A DNA stretch of 48,866 nt from a virus: the IMG/VR virus record IMGVR_UViG_3300022750_000018, positions 1 through 48,866 of that record. One strand, written 5' to 3'. The notes below the pieces were generated by a model. The model was not told the DNA's origin and made no database searches. It worked only from the letters and a program-made list of their open reading frames with translations. Below, piece after piece: positions 41,776 through 48,560 of this stretch (within the stretch, counting starts at the first letter, position 1; the number at the start of each line of letters is the position of its first letter). The translations under genes were made by a program, and so were the position numbers.

Positions 41776-42261
41776 ATGAACACGAATTTACCAGAAATTA
41801 AAGTTATGAGCACCAAGGATTTGGTGAAAGAATACAACGAACGCACTGGCAAGACCGTGAAGAAATTCTCGACCCGTGCGGTTGGTGAGCGCATGGTGGC
41901 GGAGGCTCGCGTTAAGTCTGGCCTAATCGATAAGGTAAGCCCATCGATCCCGGAAATTAAGCCCGGCACCCCGATTGAAGCGCCGTTGCCCAAGAAGCTT
42001 TCCAACCGATCCGACGCAATCGCCCGTACTTGGACGGTGAAGGCTGTTGCCGATAAACGCGCCAAGCGTGATGGTGTAACGGTTGATAGCCACTTCTATA
42101 AATCCGTATTGGCAGCATTTAAATTCCTTGGACTCCCGCAAGAAAAGCATATCAAGTTCCGCATGGAATTGAAAGCGACAGGCGAAGCAGTTTGGAAAGA
42201 TGAAAAGAATCCGAATGGATTAAAGTTCAAGATCGTCAAACAACAAGATTTACCAGTATAA
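41776..42261 (+). CDS. Conserved phage protein (161 aa)
   Basis: The N-terminal motif MSTKDLVKEYNERTGKTVKKF with STRAVGERMV recurs in many phage and prophage proteins of unknown role. The C-terminal half (FYKSVLAAFKFLGLPQEKH, then RMELKATGE) is a compact basic domain. It may bind DNA, but this is not shown. Confidence 0.6.
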   Translation: MNTNLPEIKVMSTKDLVKEYNERTGKTVKKFSTRAVGERMVAEARVKSGLIDKVSPSIPEIKPGTPIEAPLPKKLSNRSDAIARTWTVKAVADKRAKRDGVTVDSHFYKSVLAAFKFLGLPQEKHIKFRMELKATGEAVWKDEKNPNGLKFKIVKQQDLPV

Positions 42262-42271
42262 TATCGAGCGA

Positions 42272-42291
42272 GCCGGGACGCGATTCCCGGC
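42272..42291 (+). promoter_or_regulatory. GC-rich hairpin between genes
   Basis: A 7-bp stem GCCGGGA/TCCCGGC with a 6-base loop and no T-run. It lies between the stop at 42261 and the leader at 42295. It may protect mRNA ends or act as a weak pause site. Confidence 0.55.
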
Positions 42292-42294
42292 GCT

Positions 42295-42313
42295 ATAACT
42301 TAGAATGAAAGGA
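42295..42313 (+). promoter_or_regulatory. Repeated 5' leader element (copy 7)
   Basis: ATAACTTAGAATGAAAGGA, ahead of ATG 42320 and directly after the hairpin. TATAAT at 42257-42262 is in range of a weak promoter, but no good -35 box is seen. Confidence 0.82.
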
Positions 42314-42319
42314 AGTGTC

Positions 42320-42601
42320 ATGAGGCATCAAGATATTAATGGCCACATACTTGGAACGGGCTCGTCAATACAGGTCGATTCCGTAACTTTAAAATTAAGT
42401 CGCGAAGACGCTTACGCGCTTTGCAATCTTCTTGGCGATTCAGACTTGGATAAAAATGTTCACGGCTATTTGGAATTAGACCAGATTGAAGCATTGAAGA
42501 GAATAGGCCGCGATCTAGGAATTTTCGTTGACCATTCAACCCGTCATAATTTGGGCGTTTTTAAGATTTCAGTGACGCCAGTCGAGAAGGATCAATCATG
42601 A
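42320..42601 (+). CDS. Hypothetical protein (93 aa)
   Basis: ATG 42320 follows the leader; an in-frame ATG lies inside the leader. Features: VTLKLSREDAYALCNLLGDSD and IEALKRIGRDLGIFV. No family. It is ATGA-coupled to the ThyX-like gene, so it may act with it. Confidence 0.6.
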   Translation: MRHQDINGHILGTGSSIQVDSVTLKLSREDAYALCNLLGDSDLDKNVHGYLELDQIEALKRIGRDLGIFVDHSTRHNLGVFKISVTPVEKDQS

Positions 42602-43317
42602 AAGTCACACTCATAAACCATACGCAAAATGCTGCCGAGTTGCTGCTATTTACGAAGAGCACAAGGCTTCAATTGAACTCGGTTTTAATGAATTCAATTG
42701 AAGAAATGCCTGAATGCGATAAAATGTCCGAACTCGAATACATGGCCAATACGATCCCTTCCTCGTGGGAGTTCGTCGATTACACGTTCCTCATCGAAGG
42801 AGTCAGCCGTGCTTATACGCACCAACAGGTAAGAACGCGAGCCGCGAGCTACGCCCAGCAGACCATGCGTGTGTTAGACATGGGCGAGTTTGATTATGTT
42901 TATAGCGACGCGATCTTGGCTGATGTTGAGGCCAAGCGTTGCGTTGATAGTTGTTTGAAAGGAATTAAGAGCCATTATCGTGAGTTGATTCTTCGTGGAA
43001 TCGCACCAGAAGACGCCAGAGGCATCCTGCCGACCAACATAGCCACCAATATCGTCTGCAAGTTTAACCTGCGCACGCTATCCGAATTGGCGAAGTCCCG
43101 CACCGGAGGCCGCACGCAAGGCGAATATCAGAAAGTGATTAACGCCTGCATCGATGCCGCGCTAGCCGTCCATCCTTGGGCAGAGAAGTTTCTGTTTACT
43201 CAATCTCGTGATTACTTTCAGGAGATTGAAGAATTCGCCTTGCGCAAATTCCCAGACTTAAAAGAGCGTGGTGAGTTGCTGAAGATCGTAGATAAAATGC
43301 GGAAGGAATCGAAATGA
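42598..43317 (+). CDS. Divergent flavin-dependent thymidylate synthase (ThyX-like)
   Basis: The protein is 239 residues. It has the ThyX core SRAYTHQQVRTRAASYAQQT (70-89) and the downstream ILPTNIATNIVCKFNLRTL. The usual RHRxxSxxxxS signature is changed to RTRAASYAQQT: His to Thr at 80 and the final Ser to Thr at 89. The family methylates dUMP using FAD, NADPH and methylene-folate. The changes could mean a diverged thymidylate synthase or a related base-modifying activity. Confidence 0.75.
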   Translation: MKVTLINHTQNAAELLLFTKSTRLQLNSVLMNSIEEMPECDKMSELEYMANTIPSSWEFVDYTFLIEGVSRAYTHQQVRTRAASYAQQTMRVLDMGEFDYVYSDAILADVEAKRCVDSCLKGIKSHYRELILRGIAPEDARGILPTNIATNIVCKFNLRTLSELAKSRTGGRTQGEYQKVINACIDAALAVHPWAEKFLFTQSRDYFQEIEEFALRKFPDLKERGELLKIVDKMRKESK

Positions 43318-43619
43318 TACGCAAAGACGGAAGATTCACGATCTATATGATCGAAACTCGCTCGCCGAATTATAGAAGTGGCGAATGGTTTAAGGCGTCG
43401 ATGGATCATTATTACAGGAGTAAATACGAGAACGGCTGCATGTTAGCTTCTGCGCCTTGCTGGCAGGAAACGAACGTGACGGGAACGTATGATAAACTCC
43501 GCGCGATCGACCTGTGCGCCAAGATTCAAGCTGATCATCCGAAAGAAGATTTCCGTGTTGTTGAAGTAAAAATCGAAATGCTTACAACAAGCGTTTGTGA
43601 GTTTCCGGGAAAGGCATGA
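43314..43619 (+). CDS. Hypothetical protein (101 aa)
   Basis: ATGA-coupled to the ThyX-like gene. Aromatic N-terminal half, three cysteines, C-terminal VVEVKIEMLTTSVCEF. No recognised family. Confidence 0.58.
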   Translation: MIRKDGRFTIYMIETRSPNYRSGEWFKASMDHYYRSKYENGCMLASAPCWQETNVTGTYDKLRAIDLCAKIQADHPKEDFRVVEVKIEMLTTSVCEFPGKA

Positions 43620-43777
43620 ACATCCCCTCAACAGGCAGCAACCCAGCGAAGACGAAGTTCTTCCGGGAAGTGGCGACGGCCTTCGAATTCCTCGCGGTCT
43701 TCTATACGCTCTCGGAGGAAGACCAACAGGCAATAATGGAACACATCACTCAACTACAGGCAAAGGTATTGAAATGA
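43616..43777 (+). CDS. Small hypothetical protein (53 aa)
   Basis: ATG 43616 overlaps the previous stop, and its stop overlaps the next ATG (43774). The sequence is a helical protein (FFREVATAFEFLAVFYTLSE, then ITQLQAKVLK). A longer opening in another frame from 43597 covers the same DNA, but the two ATGA overlaps favour this frame. Confidence 0.55.
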   Translation: MNIPSTGSNPAKTKFFREVATAFEFLAVFYTLSEEDQQAIMEHITQLQAKVLK

Positions 43778-44022
43778 ACATAAAACCAATTGCAATTATT
43801 TCAGATTTATCCCTCGGTAAATGCGCCGAAGTTATGCAAGACATGACAAAAGGATACACGCTTGACACCAATCTTTATGCTCTTAATTCTTTAGAATTAT
43901 GGACATATCAAAGAAAATCAGAAGCAGGTTGGGTAGACGTTGATCCTGAATTCATCGAACATTACCGTCTAAAAGGGCAAAAAATACGCCCTGTTTATTT
44001 AATAAATGAGGAGCAGTCATGA
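43774..44022 (+). CDS. Hypothetical protein (82 aa)
   Basis: The start at 43774 is set by ATGA coupling. Features: IAIISDLSLGKCAEVMQDM and SEAGWVDVDPEFIEHYR. No family. Confidence 0.55.
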   Translation: MNIKPIAIISDLSLGKCAEVMQDMTKGYTLDTNLYALNSLELWTYQRKSEAGWVDVDPEFIEHYRLKGQKIRPVYLINEEQS

Positions 44023-44156
44023 TACACTTATTTATTTCTTTTTGCTGGGGGATGTCTTTCGGAATAGGTTTGGCATATTTATCAAGAAAGAATAATGTGA
44101 TTGGGCTTATATGGATTGCCATCGGCATTCTTTTCTTACTCCAAGGGTATGCATGA
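44019..44156 (+). CDS. Small two-helix membrane protein (45 aa)
   Basis: ATG 44019 after GAGGAGCAGTC. Two hydrophobic segments (LFISFCWGMSFGIGLAY and VIGLIWIAIGILFLL) around a basic loop SRKNN. Start and stop overlap the neighbouring genes by 4 bases. Confidence 0.55.
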   Translation: MIHLFISFCWGMSFGIGLAYLSRKNNVIGLIWIAIGILFLLQGYA

Positions 44157-44641
44157 ACATAATAATCCTAGACATTGATAATTGCGTCAGCGGAGACGGC
44201 GATCGTATCAGGTTCATCCGCAAGGGCGAAGCCGATCCAGATAAAAAGTATCACGATTATCACAGCCTTGCCTTAATGGATAAGCCCGGTAATGCGCAGT
44301 TATTCCGGCGTCATCTTTGGAGCGAGGAATTACGATCGAAATCGCCGATAATCGTATTCAGCACGGCGCGGCCAGAAGCTTGGAGGACGATGACGAAGGC
44401 TTGGCTTGGCATGCATAAGATCGAATACAACAGGCTATATATGCGCCCGGAAGGGATGCATGAATCAGCGGTTTACGTTAAGAGGCATTTGCTTAAACAA
44501 ATCCTCACGGACTTTCGGGTAAGCACCAAAAACATAGTTGGTGCTTATGACGATAGGCAGGACATCATAGCGATGTACAAGGAAGCAGGCATTAAGAACG
44601 CGCAAGTTAAATTTATCCACACTAACCACATTGAACAATAA
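44153..44641 (+). CDS. HAD-superfamily phosphatase (162 aa)
   Basis: Motif I ILDIDNCV (nucleophile Asp7, Asp9), motif II IIVFSTARP (Ser70/Thr71) and motif III VGAYDDRQDIIAMYKEAGI. The layout resembles the phosphatase half of T4-type polynucleotide kinase (3'-phosphatase), without a kinase part. It could repair nucleic acid ends or act on nucleotides. ATGA-coupled to the membrane gene. Confidence 0.75.
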   Translation: MNIIILDIDNCVSGDGDRIRFIRKGEADPDKKYHDYHSLALMDKPGNAQLFRRHLWSEELRSKSPIIVFSTARPEAWRTMTKAWLGMHKIEYNRLYMRPEGMHESAVYVKRHLLKQILTDFRVSTKNIVGAYDDRQDIIAMYKEAGIKNAQVKFIHTNHIEQ

Positions 44642-44652
44642 GGAGTTATACC

Positions 44653-44835
44653 ATGATCATTAATCCATATGCTCGTCAAACTTTAAGTCCAGAAGCTTCA
44701 AAGCAATGGCATGAAAATCGCGCTTTCGAGAAGCAACAGAATCGTTGCACGGATTTTAGTCAGAAGCGCAACAGCCCTCGTGAATGCGCTCGCCGTGTTC
44801 GTCAGATGGCGCGTGATGCTGGGAGGACGGTATGA
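44653..44835 (+). CDS. Small basic protein (60 aa)
   Basis: AAGGAG before ATG 44653. Rich in Arg/Gln/Asn; C-terminal ECARRVRQMARDAGRT is a basic helix. Possible nucleic acid binding. Coupled to the next gene by ATGA. Confidence 0.6.
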   Translation: MIINPYARQTLSPEASKQWHENRAFEKQQNRCTDFSQKRNSPRECARRVRQMARDAGRTV

Positions 44836-45341
44836 AAGAAGCGATAAAACACGTAGCAGAATTTAGAGTTGGCCCGCCTTTAAATTTAAGGGCTGACACT
44901 TATGTTACCATTTACGATAAAGGAGGTGCGCAAGCGTCTGGCGTTGCTAGCAGGTTCAATTGGAGCGCAACTGGCGATCTTAACGAGATAGTTGCGTATA
45001 TCATTGGAACACAAGATAAAGCAGCGAACCCCACGCAAGCAAAAGTGACAGCAGCCACGATCCTCGCTGAGATGGGGCAGACCTATGCGGAACGGAATAA
45101 AGTCTATGGCAGCAACTATAAGATGGTTGGGCCGATAATGAAAATTCTATTCCCTGATGGCGTGCCAGAGCACTTACCATTTACAGACCAGTTCCATCTT
45201 TTCGAGCTAATCCTCGTTAAGCTTTCCCGGTTCGCAATCAGCGGCCTAACCCATGTTGATTCGATTCATGATTCTGCCGTTTATGGCTCCATGATCGAAG
45301 CAATTTTACACAACGAAGAAGAAAGGAAGCAGCATGAGTAA
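44832..45341 (+). CDS. DUF6378 domain protein (169 aa)
   Basis: The N-terminal part is beta-rich. The C-terminal domain has the family pattern AERNKVYGSNYKMVGPIMKIL, HLFELILVKLSRFA and HVDSIHDSAVYGSMIEAI. This helical domain is widespread in phages and may belong near MazG/nucleotide-handling proteins, but its activity is not established. It overlaps the SDR gene start by 8 bases. Confidence 0.75.
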   Translation: MKEAIKHVAEFRVGPPLNLRADTYVTIYDKGGAQASGVASRFNWSATGDLNEIVAYIIGTQDKAANPTQAKVTAATILAEMGQTYAERNKVYGSNYKMVGPIMKILFPDGVPEHLPFTDQFHLFELILVKLSRFAISGLTHVDSIHDSAVYGSMIEAILHNEEERKQHE

Positions 45342-46020
45342 TATTATTGTAACAGGCGGAAGTAGCGGCCTTGGAAAGGAAATTGTTGAAGTTCTTCGTC
45401 AGGACGGTCATCGCGTATTTAATTATGATGTTAGCAACGGAGATCATGTTTGCTATCCAAATTTAAGAGATGCTGGGTATTACCTTTTTGGTGATGTTGA
45501 TGTCCTAATCAACTGCGCCGGAATCAACAAGATCGACTATCTTGAAGACGTCATGGAACAGGATTGGGATCAGGTCATGGAAATAAACGCTAAAGGCATA
45601 TTCAAAATGTCTCAAGCGCTTCTTCCTCAGCTGATCGAATCCCAAGGCACCATCCTCAATATCGTCAGCAACGCCGCGCACATGCCGATGACGAGCAGTC
45701 TCGCGTATAACGCCTCCAAGGGCGCGGCGCATATCATGACCTTGCAACTGGCGCGTGAATTGACGAAGCGCCATGGCATCACGGTCTTTGGGGTCGCCCC
45801 GAACAAGCTTAAAGGCACCAAGATGTCTGAGAGCATAGACCAGCAGGTGGTGCGCACGCGTGGCTGGGATTTAGAGACTGCGCAGAAGTATCAACTGGCA
45901 GGATTATTGGCCGGAGAGGAGACCGATCCGAAAGAGGTTGCCGGATTGATCGCTTATCTACTACAATCGAAACAACGGCATAAATATCTCACTGGCACGA
46001 TTTTGCCATATGGGCTTTAG
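45334..46020 (+). CDS. Short-chain dehydrogenase/reductase (228 aa)
   Basis: A complete classical SDR: cofactor loop TGGSSGLG (7-14), NCAG (60-63), catalytic Ser112 in NIVSNAA, and Tyr125/Lys129 in YNASK. It should be an active NAD(P)H-dependent reductase. The substrate is unknown. A full metabolic SDR in a lytic phage is uncommon, and its overlap with DUF6378 suggests it is part of the accessory operon. Confidence 0.9.
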   Translation: MSNIIVTGGSSGLGKEIVEVLRQDGHRVFNYDVSNGDHVCYPNLRDAGYYLFGDVDVLINCAGINKIDYLEDVMEQDWDQVMEINAKGIFKMSQALLPQLIESQGTILNIVSNAAHMPMTSSLAYNASKGAAHIMTLQLARELTKRHGITVFGVAPNKLKGTKMSESIDQQVVRTRGWDLETAQKYQLAGLLAGEETDPKEVAGLIAYLLQSKQRHKYLTGTILPYGL

Positions 46021-46029
46021 TCGTTTTAC

Positions 46030-46047
46030 ATAACTTAGAATGAAAGG
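46030..46047 (+). promoter_or_regulatory. Repeated 5' leader element (copy 8)
   Basis: ATAACTTAGAATGAAAGG lies before ATG 46053 of the GIY-YIG gene, 9 bases after the SDR stop. So even a mobile endonuclease gene uses the phage leader. Confidence 0.8.
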
Positions 46048-46052
46048 CATAA

Positions 46053-46706
46053 ATGGCAATTCTTTATCTACTTGAATTTAGTTCTGGCAGACTATATGTT
46101 GGCTTAACGAGAGGAAAACTCTCGAAGCGGATTGCAGGCCATAAAAAGGACGCATTCAAAAGGATGAGGGATTTGCCAATTTATAATGCTTGGAGAAAAT
46201 ATGGCGATCCAAAAATCTCAATAATTCAAGAAGGCTCAATTGAGGAAATTGCTCAAGCTGAAATTAACGCAATCATTGATTTAAATTGCAGAGTTCCTAA
46301 TGGCTATAACATTGCCTTTGGAGGTTCCATATCTCCTATGAAAACACCAGAATGCCGGGCAAAACTTTCTATTAACAATCCAATGAAGAGAAAGGAAATT
46401 CGAGAAGCAAGGTCTGGAGAAGGCCATCACTCCAAATTGCCTGAACAAAGAAAAAGAGCAAGCGAGCAGCAAAAGAAAAGCAATAATATGAAATCTGATT
46501 CCGCCAAGCTTAAATCTTCTATAAGCCATAAAGGCAATAAACATTCTGAAGAAACGAAATTAAAAATGAGTTTGGCTGCAAAAGGAAGGCCGATTAAATT
46601 TGAGTTAAGTCCTGAGAATTTAGCAAAGCGTGGCGCGGCTATACGCGCAGGCCATGCCAGACGGCGTGAAGCTTTAACTTTAAAGAAAGGTATTGAAAAT
46701 GAATGA
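46053..46706 (+). CDS. GIY-YIG homing endonuclease (217 aa)
   Basis: The N-terminal nuclease has LYLLEFSSGRLYVGLT (GIY and YIG positions as LYL and YVG), LSKRIAGHKKD with the catalytic arginine, EINAIID with the metal-binding glutamate, and GYNIAFGG. The basic C-terminus holds NUMOD3-like repeats (HSEETKLKMSLAAKGR). It is a free-standing mobile gene between SDR and VOC genes. Confidence 0.9.
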   Translation: MAILYLLEFSSGRLYVGLTRGKLSKRIAGHKKDAFKRMRDLPIYNAWRKYGDPKISIIQEGSIEEIAQAEINAIIDLNCRVPNGYNIAFGGSISPMKTPECRAKLSINNPMKRKEIREARSGEGHHSKLPEQRKRASEQQKKSNNMKSDSAKLKSSISHKGNKHSEETKLKMSLAAKGRPIKFELSPENLAKRGAAIRAGHARRREALTLKKGIENE

Positions 46707-47220
46707 AGAATTAAAACCATTAGTGTTCCGCATAGAGCAATTGGCTATTGCTCCTCTGTCCTCAGACCGGGCAATTCATCTCCTGCAGGAGATCGGCATC
46801 GATCCCCGCTCGTGGGTGCTGGATACAGTCATCGCTGAAGGCTCTGTGTTCGGCATTAAGGATCAAACGAATGTGGCCAATCTCAGCTTCAACTATGAGA
46901 TGCTAACGCAGGCGAAGGAGTTCGAGATTCTGCAATACACGCAAGGCGCCAACTGGATGGGCACCCGTGGGCCAAGCGCCAGCCACATCGGAATGCACGT
47001 ATCGGCTGAAGAACTTATCAGATGGCGTGCTAAGTTCGCCGAGCTAGGCATCGACGTTGCGCAGGAAGTCAACACGCTCAGCCACTCCAACCCTGTTATC
47101 GCAGGCAAGCGCTCTTACAATTATGTCATATTCGATACACGTGACATCCTCGGCATCGACCTTAAGTTCATCGTCCGTAAGAACTTAACTGACGAAGTCA
47201 TCACCACTCCTAACGATTGA
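46699..47220 (+). CDS. Putative VOC/glyoxalase-fold protein (173 aa)
   Basis: Paired beta-alpha modules: EFEILQYTQGANWMG, SHIGMHVSAEELIRWRAKFAE, then NYVIFDTRDILGIDLKFIV. The second half looks like a VOC metal-binding module (His near SHIGMHV, Glu/Asp later). No substrate can be named. ATG 46699 is used; ATG 46693 is also possible. The ribosome site is GAAAGG at the end of the GIY-YIG gene. Confidence 0.55.
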   Translation: MNEELKPLVFRIEQLAIAPLSSDRAIHLLQEIGIDPRSWVLDTVIAEGSVFGIKDQTNVANLSFNYEMLTQAKEFEILQYTQGANWMGTRGPSASHIGMHVSAEELIRWRAKFAELGIDVAQEVNTLSHSNPVIAGKRSYNYVIFDTRDILGIDLKFIVRKNLTDEVITTPND

Positions 47221-47231
47221 AAGGAACTATC

Positions 47232-47786
47232 ATGAGGCTATCGAATGCAATAAGAGAAGATTTTGTTGAAAGTGTAATGTCTGGAATCCCTGTCCTTCAT
47301 AAATATAGCAAAAGCGAAGCAGTGCGGGAAATTGTTTCCGCTATGGAAGAGCAATTGCCAGACGACATTAAGAAGTTTGCCAAATGCCATCCTAATTTAA
47401 TCAAGAGAGAAAGAAATTGGAGCCTTAAAGAACTTAAATATGATTGGATTTCTGAAGGTAAATATGCTCGCTCTGATTATCCATACGCATATACCATAGA
47501 TCATGAATCAGTCGAGAGAATCGACACGACAAAATGGGTTGATTTGAAAAAGGCAGCAGACAAGGAAAAAGAAGAAAGAAAAGAGCTTGAAGAGCGTTTA
47601 AAGCAGATAACCAATTCATGCAATAGCCTGAAACAACTGAAAGAAGCCTTGCCTGAGTTCGAAAGTTATATGCCAGAAGAAGCAGAGACCGTCCGCAACC
47701 TTCCCGTTGCCGCTGGCTCAATCGTGACCGATCTATTGGCTGCAGGATTGAAGATTCCGAAAGGCGATAAAAATGCCAAAGTTTAG
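47232..47786 (+). CDS. Nmad5-like protein (putative nucleotide-modification-associated)
   Basis: About 184 residues from ATG 47232, preceded by GAAAGGAACTATC. The start MRLSNAIREDFVESVMSG and the C-terminal third with a coiled segment, LKEALPEFESYMPEEAETVRNLPV and a final LLAAGLKIP follow the Nmad5 layout, a domain predicted to take part in phage base modification. It overlaps the next gene by 14 bases. Assignment is by recalled pattern and should be tested. Confidence 0.55.
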   Translation: MRLSNAIREDFVESVMSGIPVLHKYSKSEAVREIVSAMEEQLPDDIKKFAKCHPNLIKRERNWSLKELKYDWISEGKYARSDYPYAYTIDHESVERIDTTKWVDLKKAADKEKEERKELEERLKQITNSCNSLKQLKEALPEFESYMPEEAETVRNLPVAAGSIVTDLLAAGLKIPKGDKNAKV

Positions 47787-48021
47787 CAGAACATTCGCAG
47801 TCAACAACGACGAAGACGAAGTTGTCTTCACGATCGGCAAGCAATACCCTTCAGACCAGACAAGCGTTTTGCAAGCTGAAACCTTAATAGACGGATTACG
47901 TTATTCACACGTGCACGAATGCAGCCCCGGTCAAGCCCTCTTCGCGCTGGAGAAGATTCAGCAGGAAGACGCTGAGGGATTTTATAAAGCCAAGCTTGAC
48001 TTAAAGGAAACGCTACAATGA
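47773..48021 (+). CDS. Hypothetical acidic protein (82 aa)
   Basis: Features: RTFAVNNDEDEVVFTIGKQYP and DAEGFYKAKLDLKETL. No family. It sits between the Nmad5-like gene and the exonuclease, ATGA-coupled to the latter, so it is probably co-translated with the replication genes. Confidence 0.58.
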   Translation: MPKFSRTFAVNNDEDEVVFTIGKQYPSDQTSVLQAETLIDGLRYSHVHECSPGQALFALEKIQQEDAEGFYKAKLDLKETLQ

Positions 48022-48560
48022 GCAAAGACCTAATTCTGGACACGGAAACAACAGGCCTGTTGAAGCCGAATGTCGTCGATCTTGATAAGCAGCCGAAGAT
48101 AATTGAGCTTGGCATTATTGTCGTCGAAGACGGAAAGATCACAGGCCGTCATAACTGGCTAATCAACCCGGACGAAGAGATAACGCCGGAAATTACTAAG
48201 ATCACAGGCATTAAAAATGAAGACTTAATTGGAAAGCCCCTATTCCGTGAGATACTTGCTCAGGTTGAGCAAGTCTTTTCAGGGGCAGATCGCATGATCT
48301 GCCATAACGCTCCGTTCGATCAGGGCATGTTGGAAGTGGAATTGAAGCGGTGCGGAAGAACGGGCTTCCCAATGCCGCCAGAAGTGATCTGCACGGTGCA
48401 GGAGTATAAGCACTTATTCGGCGGTAAATGGCCGAAGATGACGTTGCTGTATGAAAAAATTGTCGGCAAGCCGTTGGAGCAAACGCACCGCGCCAGCGAC
48501 GACTGCGAGGCTCTCTGCGAGATTCTTACGACTGATGGATTCTTTGAGTTGAAGATATGA
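48018..48560 (+). CDS. DnaQ-like 3'-5' exonuclease (DEDDh)
   Basis: The protein is 180 residues. Exo I LILDTETTG (Asp8, Glu10), Exo II ICHNAPFDQGM (Asp101), Exo III HRASDDCEAL (His157, Asp162). All catalytic residues are present. It is the proofreading subunit for the phage polymerase, whose gene overlaps this one by ATGA. Confidence 0.92.
   Translation: MSKDLILDTETTGLLKPNVVDLDKQPKIIELGIIVVEDGKITGRHNWLINPDEEITPEITKITGIKNEDLIGKPLFREILAQVEQVFSGADRMICHNAPFDQGMLEVELKRCGRTGFPMPPEVICTVQEYKHLFGGKWPKMTLLYEKIVGKPLEQTHRASDDCEALCEILTTDGFFELKI

Noticed and set aside
43597-43777. N-terminal extension of the 82-residue gene back to 43597
   Set aside because: The extension is low-complexity and out of frame with a 53-residue ORF that is ATGA-coupled on both sides.
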